Shown here: one piece after another, positions 56,500-64,000 of the stretch
How positions within the stretch are numbered: the stretch's first letter is position 1
How the letters are laid out: each line of letters opens with the position of its first letter
Origin: JABDMH01 sp965223215
GTDB taxonomy: Bacteria; Bacteroidota; Bacteroidia; Chitinophagales; Saprospiraceae
Reading direction: 5' to 3'
Assembly: GCA_965223215.1 (NCBI GenBank)
Contig: CBDCVZ010000010.1
Span: forward strand, 3,286,001 to 3,350,000
Length of the DNA: 64,000 nt
Program-made: the position numbers and the translations under genes
The notes under the pieces: model-generated
The model's database searches: none
What the model saw: the letters and a program-made list of their open reading frames with translations, nothing else
What the model was told of the DNA's origin: nothing

Positions 56500-59400
56500 T
56501 CATCTGATTACTGTGACATTTCCTGAGAGAATGAAATCCGAGTCATTTTGACAAACCCCACGTATAATGTACATATACACTCCCGAGTTTACTGGTTCTC
56601 CGCGGAATGTTCCGTCCCAAAGCTCTCCAGTTGTACTGGTTGTAAATACAAGTTCTCCCCAACGATTGAATACTTCTACTAAGGTTATGTTAGAAATACC
56701 ATCATTACGTACTTCAAAGTAGTCATTGAACCCATCTCCATTAGGAGTAAAGGCGTTTGCTACTGTGATTTTCTCGACCTCACATGGATCAATCACGGTA
56801 ATGGTGACCGTATCTTCTTCGCTGCAACCGATCGAATTGACAGCAACTGCTCGGTACTGATATTCGCCGGGTTCTCCCGGTCGCTCGTTGATCTGTGGGC
56901 AATCAGAGCAGATAAGTTCTCCTGTCTCGACCTTATACCAACTTATTGGAATGGTCGCAGCCTCATTGGTAGCGGAGATGGTAACTGTCGTTCCCAAATC
57001 AATGGTTTCATCCCCCGAAACAACCAGACCCGGCATCGGAACCACAGTCACTGTAATGGTTGCACGGACAGTATCTCCACCACAACCGAGCGTAGTCACA
57101 GTGTAGGTGGTAGTCTCTTCTGGTGCTGCCTCTGGGGTTAAGCAATCTGCGCAAGATAAGCCAAGAGTTGGTTCCCAGGTGACCATGGCACTATCTGTCC
57201 CGGTCACTTCAAGATCTAGCACAATGCTCTCTCCAGCGCAAATCTCCACATCAGAAATACTTAACTCAACATCAGGTAAGACCGTCACGGTATAATTGAC
57301 GGTGCTATCACAACCATGGACATCGCTGTAGATTGAGGTGAACGCCGTATCAGAGTTGAATTGTACCCCGTCGATCTCCACCATTTCGTCACTACAAAGA
57401 TTGAACATCACTGTAGAAAACTGTAGTGGATGGACGATGAGCTCTAGGATGGCTAAGCTATCGCAGCCCGCAGCGGATACCAGTGTATCGATGTACGTAC
57501 CCGTTGAATCATATTCAACGCCATTGAAGGTAAAGGCCTCTCCATCGCATAATTCAATACTGTCTGTATGTCTGGCAGTTGGGATTACAAAGAGATCCAG
57601 ATTCACCACACTATCACAGCCGGTTATTTGAGAAGTTAGGGTGACTACATAAAGCCCAGTTTCTCCAAAGGTAGTGTCTCCGATGGCGTAAAACTCTCCC
57701 TCACATATGGTATCTGGCAACTCGGTATACACCGTCGGGATGACAGTCAGATCCATTTCTATAATGCTGTCGCAACCAAAGACTGTGGTCAGTGTATCAT
57801 AGTAGATGCCTTGCTCCGTAAGTGGAGTGCCGAGAAAGTCAAGTGTGTCACTTTCACAAATCGTCTCAGCCAGATTAGTTCGTTCTATCGGAGCCACAAA
57901 AATTGTAATGTGCAATACACTATCACAGCCACCAGCAGCAACTAAAGTATCTTCAAAATTACCGGCTGTATCATAGTCCTTCCCATTGATGGTGATAAAG
58001 TCCAATTCGCAGATTGTATCGATGATATCTACCTCAATGGTTTCAACAACACGAAGGTCGACTGTCACAATACTATCACAACCCGCGGCATTCGTCAGTG
58101 TGTGGCTATAGATTCCGGTTTCGGTCAGGATCGTACCGTTAAAGTTATAAGGCTGCATTAAACAGACCTGTTTGACAAATTCTGTAGACGTTACCTCCCG
58201 GACATCTAAGGTCAAGGTGACGATACTGTCGCAACCAATCGAGCTTATCAACGTATCGGTATATTCACCCGAGCTATCCAGTTCAACACCGTTGAAATCA
58301 TAGGTCACATCATCACAGATGGATGCCTCAATGGATTCATAGCGAATCTCACGCACCTCAATCTCAATACCAAGTATACTATCACATCCATTAATTGTGG
58401 TAAGGGTATCGCCATAGAGACCAGCATCTCGATAAGTAACACCTGCTACAACCACTGAATCGCCTTCACAAATTGAATAGTTCAGACTAGTGGCATAAGT
58501 GGGATGCACCGTCAAATCGAGAGTGATGATGCTATCGCAACCTGTGATGCTTGGTAAAGTATCTACATATGTTCCTTGAACCGTTAAGGAAGCACCAAGG
58601 AAATCGAATACTTCACCCTCACAAATTTCGGCCTCAATATCTGTAAACTGAATCTCATGAACAGTTAATTCAAGAGTGACTACACTATCACAACCAATAG
58701 AACTGACCAAAGTTTCTTCGTAAATGCCTGAACTGGTTAGATCGTTGCCATTGAAGCCGTAAGTTTCACCGTCACAGACTTCAGCGATGATCGTATCCCT
58801 CAGGATGGGTAACACCGTCAACTCAAGGGTTCGAACACTGTCACAGCCATGGATCGTCGTCAACGTGTCGGTATAAGATCCAGCACTGTCAAGAGCCGTT
58901 CCATTAAAGTCATGGCTAGTCCCTTCGCAAATCACCACCTCCAAGAATTCATGATAAGTTGGATGAACTGTAAGGTTTAGGGTGATGATGCTGTCACATC
59001 CGAATTGGGAAGTTAGCGTATCGAGATAGCTGCCTGTGGAGTCCACCAAAGTGCCGAGGAAATCATAGGTTGCTCCTTCGCAAATCTCAGCATCGATGGT
59101 CGTTCGTTCAATCGGATGTACTATTAGATCAAGGGTTACAATACTATCACAGCCATTAGATCCAACCACCGTATCGACATAGGTGCCGGCGATAAAGACA
59201 TCGAGTCCATTGAAGTCAAAAGTATCGAGTTCACAGATTTCGACTGCAACTGACTCACTATTCACTGGCAGTACGGTCAAGTTTAAGGTGACAATACTGT
59301 CGCAGCCAACAGCGCTAACTAGCGTTTCGGAGTAAGTGCCAGCTGTAGTAATAGACTGCCCCTGGAAGCTATAGACTTCACCCTCACAAATAGCCTCGTC

Positions 59401-62400
59401 GATATCGGTTCGCAGGGTAGCGAGAATCTCTAAATTTAAGGTGACAATGCTATCACAACCATTGAGTGTACTCAAGGTATCGACATAGGTTCCTGCGTCT
59501 GAGAGCATTAGGCCATGGAAATCGTATGGAATCCCCTCACATGTCTGTGCATCAAGCGTCAACGCATAAGTAGGATGTACCACCAGGGTCAGGGTGACGA
59601 TACTATCGCAACCTGTCTTGGCTGTCAGTGTATCAATGTACACACCACTCGAATCCAATTGGGTGGCTCCGAAATCGTACACCTGATCGTCACAAATTTC
59701 TACATCCAAGGTGGTATAGATGATGGGATTAACCACCAATTCAAGGGTAACAATGCTGTCACATCCATTTGATCCGACTACAGTATCTAGATAAGTTCCA
59801 GCACTTGTCATCACCTTACCGTTGAAATCATACTGGTCACCCTCACAAATCGTATCAAGTACTGTTTCCGAATTTATGGATAGTACCGTAAGGTCCATGG
59901 TGATAATACTGTCACATCCAATCGAACTAATGGTGGTATGTGTGTAGATACCAGTAGTACTTAAGGTCTGGCCGTTAAAGTCGATGAACTCGCCTGCACA
60001 AATGCTATCAGTCAAATCGGTTCGCAGGATATCTAGAACTGTTAAATTTAGAGTCACCATACTGTCACAGCCATTGACAGTAGTGAGAACGGTATCATAC
60101 GCACCTGCTGCATCTAGCATTTGACCGTTGAAGTCGAAGAATGTACCCTCACAAATCTGTTCATCTACCGTGATCATGTAGGTCGGATGCACGGTTAAGT
60201 CTAAAGTCACAATACTGTCGCAACCGGTTGAACTCGGTAAGGTATCCACATAGGTACCTGTACTATCTAGAAGCTGACCACCAAAGTCATAGGTTACATC
60301 ATCACAAATCTCCTCTGCAATACTAGAGAAAACCGTTGGATGAACCGTTAGCTCGAGGGTCACAATACTGTCACAACCATTCGTTCCGAGGACCGTCGCA
60401 GTATAAGTTCCAGTTGCCATTAATTGCTGTCCATTGAATTCAAAGGTCTCCCCTTCACATATAAATTCCAGGATGGTTTCGGCATTAATAGGCAGGACGG
60501 TCAAATCCAGGGTAACAATACTGTCACAGCCAATACTGCTAGTTGTGGTATGCGTATATTGACCACTTGCACTCAGAATCTGACCATTAAAATCAATGGA
60601 TTCACCTTCGCAAATACTGTCCGTCAGATCAGTTCGCAGGATGTCAAGGACAGTTAAATTTAATGCTACTGCGCTATCACATCCACCGACGGTCGTGAGG
60701 AGTGTATCGTAGGTCCCGGCTGCAGTCAACATTCGTCCATTGAAATCGAATGCAGTTCCCTCACAAATCTGCTCGTCCACTGCGATGTCATAAGTTGGGT
60801 TCACGGTGAGATCCAAGGTGACAATACTATCACAACCCGTTGCACTAGGTAAGGTGTCTACATAAATGCCGGTACTATCTAGTAGTTGACCACCGAAATC
60901 ATAAGTAGCATCATCACAGATCTCCTCGCTAAAGTTGAAGAACACCACTGGATGTACGGTCAATTCTAAAGTGACAATGCTGTCACAGCCATTGGTACCA
61001 ACCACTGTGGCCATATAGGTCCCGGCCGCATTCACTATGTTGCCGTTGAAGTCGAAGGTTTCTCCTTCGCAAATGCTTTCTTGAATTGTCTCCGCATTAA
61101 TCGGAAGCACCGTTAAGTCCAGAGTAACCACGCTGTCACATCCTATGCTACTGGTGGTTGTGTGTATGTACTGACCGCTAGTACTTAGTATTTGCCCGTT
61201 GAAATCTAGCGTTTCTCCGTCACAAATACTATCGGTCAGATCTGTTCTAAGAATATCTAGTACCGTCAAGTTTAGAGTCACCATACTGTCACAGCCATTG
61301 CTGGTAGTCAAGAGTGTATCGTAGGTTCCACCTACCATCAACATCTGACCATTAAAGTCAAATGATGTTCCCTCGCAGATCTGCTCGTCAACTGTGATGT
61401 CATAAGTTGGATGCACAGTCAAATCCAAGGTGACAATACTATCACAACCCGTTGCACTAGGTAAGGTGTCTACATAAATGCCGGAACTATCTAATGGTTG
61501 GCCACCGAAATCATAAGTGGCATCATCACAGATCTCCTCGCTAAAGTTGAAGAACACCACTGGATGTACGGTCAATTCTAAAGTGACAATGCTGTCACAG
61601 CCATTGGTGCCAACTACCGTTGCCATATATGTCCCGGTCGAATTCACTATGTTGCCGTTGAAGTCGAAGGTTTCTCCTTCGCAAATGCTCTCTTGAACTG
61701 TCTCCGAATTAATCGGAAGCACCGTTAGGTCGAGAGTAACGACACTGTCACATCCTATGCTACTGGTGGTTGTGTGTGTGTACTGGCCGCTGGTACTTAG
61801 TATTTGCCCGTTGAAATCTAGCGTTTCTCCATCACAAATACTATCAGTCAGATCCGTTCTAAGGATATCTAATATGGTCAAGTTTAGGGTTACCATGCTA
61901 TCACAACCATTGCTGGTAGTCAAGAGTGTATCGTAGGTTCCACCTACCATTAAAATCCGACCATTAAAATCAAATGATGTTCCCTCGCAAATCTGCTCGT
62001 CAACAGTGATGTCATAAGTTGGGTGCACGGTTAAATCCAAAGTGACAATACTATCACAACCCGTTGCACCAGGTAAGGTGTCAATATAAATACCGTTACT
62101 ATCCAGTAGCTGACCACCAAAATTGAAGGTGACATCGTCACAGATTTCTTCACTAAAGTTGAAGAATACGGTAGGATGTACTGTTAGTTCAAGTGTTACA
62201 ATGCTATCACAGCCATTAGTACCCACCACGGTAGCCATGTAAGTTCCTGAAGAGTTGAGAATGTTTCCATTGAAATCAAAGGTTTCACCCTCACAGATAC
62301 TTTCCTGAACAGTCTCGGAATTGATTGGCAATACCAAAAGGTCCAGTGTAACCACACTATCACATCCAATGCTGCTGGTCGTGGTGTAGGTGTACTGGCC

Positions 62401-64000
62401 ACTAGCACTTAGTATTTGACCGTTGAAATCCAAAGTTTCTCCATCACAAATACTGTCAGTCAGATCAGTGCGAAGAATGTCAAGGACGGTCAGATTCAGC
62501 GTGACCATACTATCGCAACCATTGCTGGTGGATAATAGCGTATCGTAAGTGCCACTAACATCGAGTAAACGGCCATTAAAATTATAGGTCGTTCCCTCAC
62601 AGATCTGCTCATCAAGTGTCACCTCAGAGGTGGGATGTACTGTAAGATCTAAAGTGACAATACTGTCGCATCCAGTGGTACTCGTAAGCGTATCAATGTA
62701 GATTCCTGAACTATCCAGTAGTTGACCACCAAAATTGAAGGTGACATCATCACAGATTTCTTCACTAAAGTTGAAGAATACGGTAGGATGTACTGTTAGT
62801 TCAAGTGTCACAATGCTATCACAGCCATTAGTACCCACCACGGTAGCCATGTAAGTTCCTGAAGAGTTGAGAATATTTCCATTGAAATCAAAGGTTTCAC
62901 CCTCACAGATACTTTCCTGAACAGTCTCGGAATTGATTGGCAATACCGTAAGGTCCAGTGTAACCACACTATCACATCCAATGCTGCTGGTCGTGGTGTA
63001 GGTGTACTGGCCACTAGCACTTAGTATTTGACCGTTGAAATCCAAAGTTTCTCCATCACAAATACTGTCAGTCAGGTCAGTGCGAAGAATATCGAGGACA
63101 GTCAGATTTAACGTCACCAAGCTATCACATCCACTTGCCGCTACAAGTAGGGTGTCATAGGTACCAGTGGTAGTGAGGAAACGACCATTGAAATCGAATG
63201 ATGTGCCCTCACATATCTGCTGATCAACGGTGATGTAGTACGTCGGATGGACGGTTAGATTAAGGGTCACGATGCTATCACAACCCGAGGAGGAGAGCAG
63301 GGTATCAATATAGGTGCCACTCGAATCTAGTGCCTCACCTCCAAAATTAAAAGTAACATCATCACAGATCGCTTCATCAAGTGTGACAGTCAAGATCGGA
63401 TTAACAAACAATTCGAGTCTAATGACGCTATCGCAACCATGTACGGACGGAAGTGTATCTACATAATTTCCTGCACTACTGATAATATTACCGAAGAAAT
63501 CATAGAGGTCTCCATCGCAGATGGTGTCTTGTACATCGGTCACAAAGTTCGGCAACACCGTAAGATCCAATGTAATGATACTATCACAACCAATAGAACT
63601 GACGAGCGTATCGCTATAAGTCCCGGTCTGATCAACCATGGCACCTTCAAAGTTATAAGTCTGACCATCGCAGATACTATCACTGAGATCAGTCCTCAAC
63701 ACATCCAATACAGCCAAATTCAAAGTCACCACACTATCACAACCATGGATGGTGGAAAGTGTCTTAACATAGGTTCCCGCGTCCACAATGCTAGTATCGA
63801 TGAAATTATAGGCCTGACCCTCACAGATCTGTTCATTCAAAGTTGTGGCGTAGGTGGGATGAACAGTTAGAGTCAAGGTAATGATGCTGTCGCACCCGGT
63901 GGCAGATGTCAGGGTATCAACGTATACACCGGTAGAATCCAAAACACTCGCTCCGAAGGTGTACGTGTCATCATCGCAGATTTCCTCACTAAAGGAAAAT
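56500..64000 (-). CDS. Second giant T9SS type B repeat protein (5' end beyond the window)
   Basis: At least 2,499 codons in frame, open to the right edge: the codons at 63943-63999 continue the repeat (EEICDDDTYTFGASVL), so the TTG at 63942 is not the real start. Almost all of the visible protein is about 44 modules of 51 residues with the ICEG...GCDSIVTLxLTV pattern. The C-terminus has two Ig-like domains and a T9SS type B sorting domain (ANAFTPNGDGFNDYFEV, VEVFNRWGELVF, GVYMYIIRG) nearly identical to that of the downstream giant. Its signal peptide is outside the window. It is a surface adhesin-like protein in the same locus; its ligand is unknown. Confidence 0.9.
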   Translation of the reverse strand, partial: FSFSEEICDDDTYTFGASVLDSTGVYVDTLTSATGCDSIITLTLTVHPTYATTLNEQICEGQAYNFIDTSIVDAGTYVKTLSTIHGCDSVVTLNLAVLDVLRTDLSDSICDGQTYNFEGAMVDQTGTYSDTLVSSIGCDSIITLDLTVLPNFVTDVQDTICDGDLYDFFGNIISSAGNYVDTLPSVHGCDSVIRLELFVNPILTVTLDEAICDDVTFNFGGEALDSSGTYIDTLLSSSGCDSIVTLNLTVHPTYYITVDQQICEGTSFDFNGRFLTTTGTYDTLLVAASGCDSLVTLNLTVLDILRTDLTDSICDGETLDFNGQILSASGQYTYTTTSSIGCDSVVTLDLTVLPINSETVQESICEGETFDFNGNILNSSGTYMATVVGTNGCDSIVTLELTVHPTVFFNFSEEICDDVTFNFGGQLLDSSGIYIDTLTSTTGCDSIVTLDLTVHPTSEVTLDEQICEGTTYNFNGRLLDVSGTYDTLLSTSNGCDSMVTLNLTVLDILRTDLTDSICDGETLDFNGQILSASGQYTYTTTSSIGCDSVVTLDLLVLPINSETVQESICEGETFDFNGNILNSSGTYMATVVGTNGCDSIVTLELTVHPTVFFNFSEEICDDVTFNFGGQLLDSNGIYIDTLPGATGCDSIVTLDLTVHPTYDITVDEQICEGTSFDFNGRILMVGGTYDTLLTTSNGCDSMVTLNLTILDILRTDLTDSICDGETLDFNGQILSTSGQYTHTTTSSIGCDSVVTLDLTVLPINSETVQESICEGETFDFNGNIVNSTGTYMATVVGTNGCDSIVTLELTVHPVVFFNFSEEICDDATYDFGGQPLDSSGIYVDTLPSATGCDSIVTLDLTVHPTYDITVDEQICEGTSFDFNGQMLMVGGTYDTLLTTSNGCDSMVTLNLTVLDILRTDLTDSICDGETLDFNGQILSTSGQYIHTTTSSIGCDSVVTLDLTVLPINAETIQESICEGETFDFNGNIVNAAGTYMATVVGTNGCDSIVTLELTVHPVVFFNFSEEICDDATYDFGGQLLDSTGIYVDTLPSATGCDSIVTLDLTVNPTYDIAVDEQICEGTAFDFNGRMLTAAGTYDTLLTTVGGCDSAVALNLTVLDILRTDLTDSICEGESIDFNGQILSASGQYTHTTTSSIGCDSIVTLDLTVLPINAETILEFICEGETFEFNGQQLMATGTYTATVLGTNGCDSIVTLELTVHPTVFSSIAEEICDDVTYDFGGQLLDSTGTYVDTLPSSTGCDSIVTLDLTVHPTYMITVDEQICEGTFFDFNGQMLDAAGAYDTVLTTVNGCDSMVTLNLTVLDILRTDLTDSICAGEFIDFNGQTLSTTGIYTHTTISSIGCDSIITMDLTVLSINSETVLDTICEGDQYDFNGKVMTSAGTYLDTVVGSNGCDSIVTLELVVNPIIYTTLDVEICDDQVYDFGATQLDSSGVYIDTLTAKTGCDSIVTLTLVVHPTYALTLDAQTCEGIPYDFHGLMLSDAGTYVDTLSTLNGCDSIVTLNLEILATLRTDIDEAICEGEVYSFQGQSITTAGTYSETLVSAVGCDSIVTLNLTVLPVNSESVAVEICELDTFDFNGLDVFIAGTYVDTVVGSNGCDSIVTLDLIVHPIERTTIDAEICEGATYDFLGTLVDSTGSYLDTLTSQFGCDSIITLNLTVHPTYHEFLEVVICEGTSHDFNGTALDSAGSYTDTLTTIHGCDSVRTLELTVLPILRDTIIAEVCDGETYGFNGNDLTSSGIYEETLVSSIGCDSVVTLELTVHEIQFTDIEAEICEGEVFDFLGASLTVQGTYVDTLPSITGCDSIITLDLTVHPTYATSLNYSICEGDSVVVAGVTYRDAGLYGDTLTTINGCDSILGIEIEVREIRYESIEASICDDVTYDFNGVELDSSGEYTDTLISSIGCDSIVTLTLDVREVTSTEFVKQVCLMQPYNFNGTILTETGIYSHTLTNAAGCDSIVTVDLRVVETIEVDIIDTICELDFITINGKDYDTAGNFEDTLVAAGGCDSVLHITIFVAPIERTNLAETICESDTLDFLGTPLTEQGIYYDTLTTVFGCDSIIEMDLTVIPTVYTELPDTICEGEFYAIGDTTFGETGLYVVTLTSQITGCDSVVNLDLFVIPTARHTDSIELCDGEAFTFNGVEYDSTGTYIDTLVSAAGCDSLAILELIVHPLQFSTVMFNLCSDEMVEIDGVQFNSDTAFTSIYSDVHGCDSTVNYTVTVLPDVELSISDVEICAGESIVLDLEVTGTDSAMVTWEPTLGLSCADCLTPEAAPEETTTYTVTTLGCGGDTVRATITVTVVPMPGLVVSGDETIDLGTTVTISATNEAATIPISWYKVETGELICSDCPQINERPGEPGEYQYRAVAVNSIGCSEEDTVTITVIDPCEVEKITVANAFTPNGDGFNDYFEVRNDGISNITLVEVFNRWGELVFTTSTTGELWDGTFRGEPVNSGVYMYIIRGVCQNDSDFILSGNVTVIR
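57290..64000 (-). repeat. Array of about 44 modules of 51 aa (153 bp) in the second giant protein
   Basis: The module pattern is E-x-ICEGxxFDFNGxxLxxxGTYxDTL...GCDSIVTLxLTVHP, with two Cys per module. Four module subtypes (TVDEQICEGT, TDLTDSICDGE, ETVQESICEGE, NFSEEICDD) alternate in fixed order through the middle of the array; the modules near the C-terminus are more diverged. Confidence 0.88.
60190..63250 (-). repeat. Higher-order repeat: five copies of a four-module unit, 612 bp each
   Basis: Anchors ATCCAAGG/ATCTAAAG before GTGACAATACT lie at 60811, 61423, 62035 and 62647, exactly 612 bases (204 codons) apart. DNA identity is very high between neighbours: 62100-62480 against 62712-63092, and about 60780-61410 against 61392-62022, differ at only scattered positions. 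A sixth, more diverged copy continues to about 59575. Confidence 0.88.

Noticed and set aside
62196..63020. Two near-identical 70-codon minus-strand frames (62196-62408 and 62808-63020) exactly 612 bases apart
   Set aside because: They are out-of-frame shadows of the 612-bp repeat inside the giant gene; the identity comes from the repeat, not from duplicated small genes.

Overview
The window looks like a chromosome segment of a marine or activated-sludge type Bacteroidota, most likely class Saprospiria (Lewinella/Haliscomenobacter-like). The evidence is a primary sigma factor lacking the long N-terminal region, several TAnnTTTG promoter boxes, a PorP/SprF-family protein, two giant proteins ending in the gliding-motility/type B type IX secretion (T9SS) C-terminal domain, and CBM9/DUF5916 outer-membrane proteins. 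Species-level placement is inference.

Layout. 1-6.7 kb (+ strand): tail of an M20-type peptidase, a nitrilase, a uracil-DNA-glycosylase-family protein, an LpxL/HtrB-type acyltransferase, a translationally coupled DUF1592/DUF1552 pair (a planctomycete/verrucomicrobial-type duo) and a CBS-pair protein. 6.8-19.6 kb: housekeeping genes, mostly on the - strand (DUF5916 protein, purC, nucleoside-type MFS transporter, rpoD, pnp, rpsO, mazG, ribA) with a few small unknown genes. 20-24.1 kb (- strand): an aromatic amino-acid operon pheA-aminotransferase-tyrA-DAHP synthase/chorismate mutase. It is preceded by a short ORF with seven consecutive Phe/Tyr codons and an intrinsic terminator, a textbook transcription-attenuation layout. 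24.5-26 kb: signal peptidase I. 26.3-32.4 kb: gltB-gltD. 32.6-39.7 kb: a complete compact histidine operon hisG-D-C-B-H-A-F-IE, also preceded by a His-containing leader ORF and a strong terminator hairpin. Next to it lies a perfect + strand terminator that belongs to no annotated gene, so a small RNA is possible there.

40-64 kb (- strand): a T9SS surface-protein locus. A PorP/SprF-like outer-membrane protein lies downstream of two tandem giant repeat proteins. The first (4852 aa) has a signal peptide, a PKD-like domain, 22 HYR-like modules of 99 aa, about 29 Cys-containing modules of 51 aa, Ig-like domains and the T9SS type B C-terminal domain. The second runs off the window edge (more than 2,490 aa) and is almost wholly built of about 44 of the same 51-aa modules. 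Both arrays have higher-order periodicity: 5 x 99 aa = 1485 bp in the first and 4 x 51 aa = 612 bp in the second. The second array has nearly identical DNA between copies, a sign of recent amplification or gene conversion.

The most rewarding items are the two leader-peptide attenuators, the unassigned + strand terminator, the long-range hairpin between rpsO and pnp, and the higher-order repeat architecture of the giant adhesin-like proteins.
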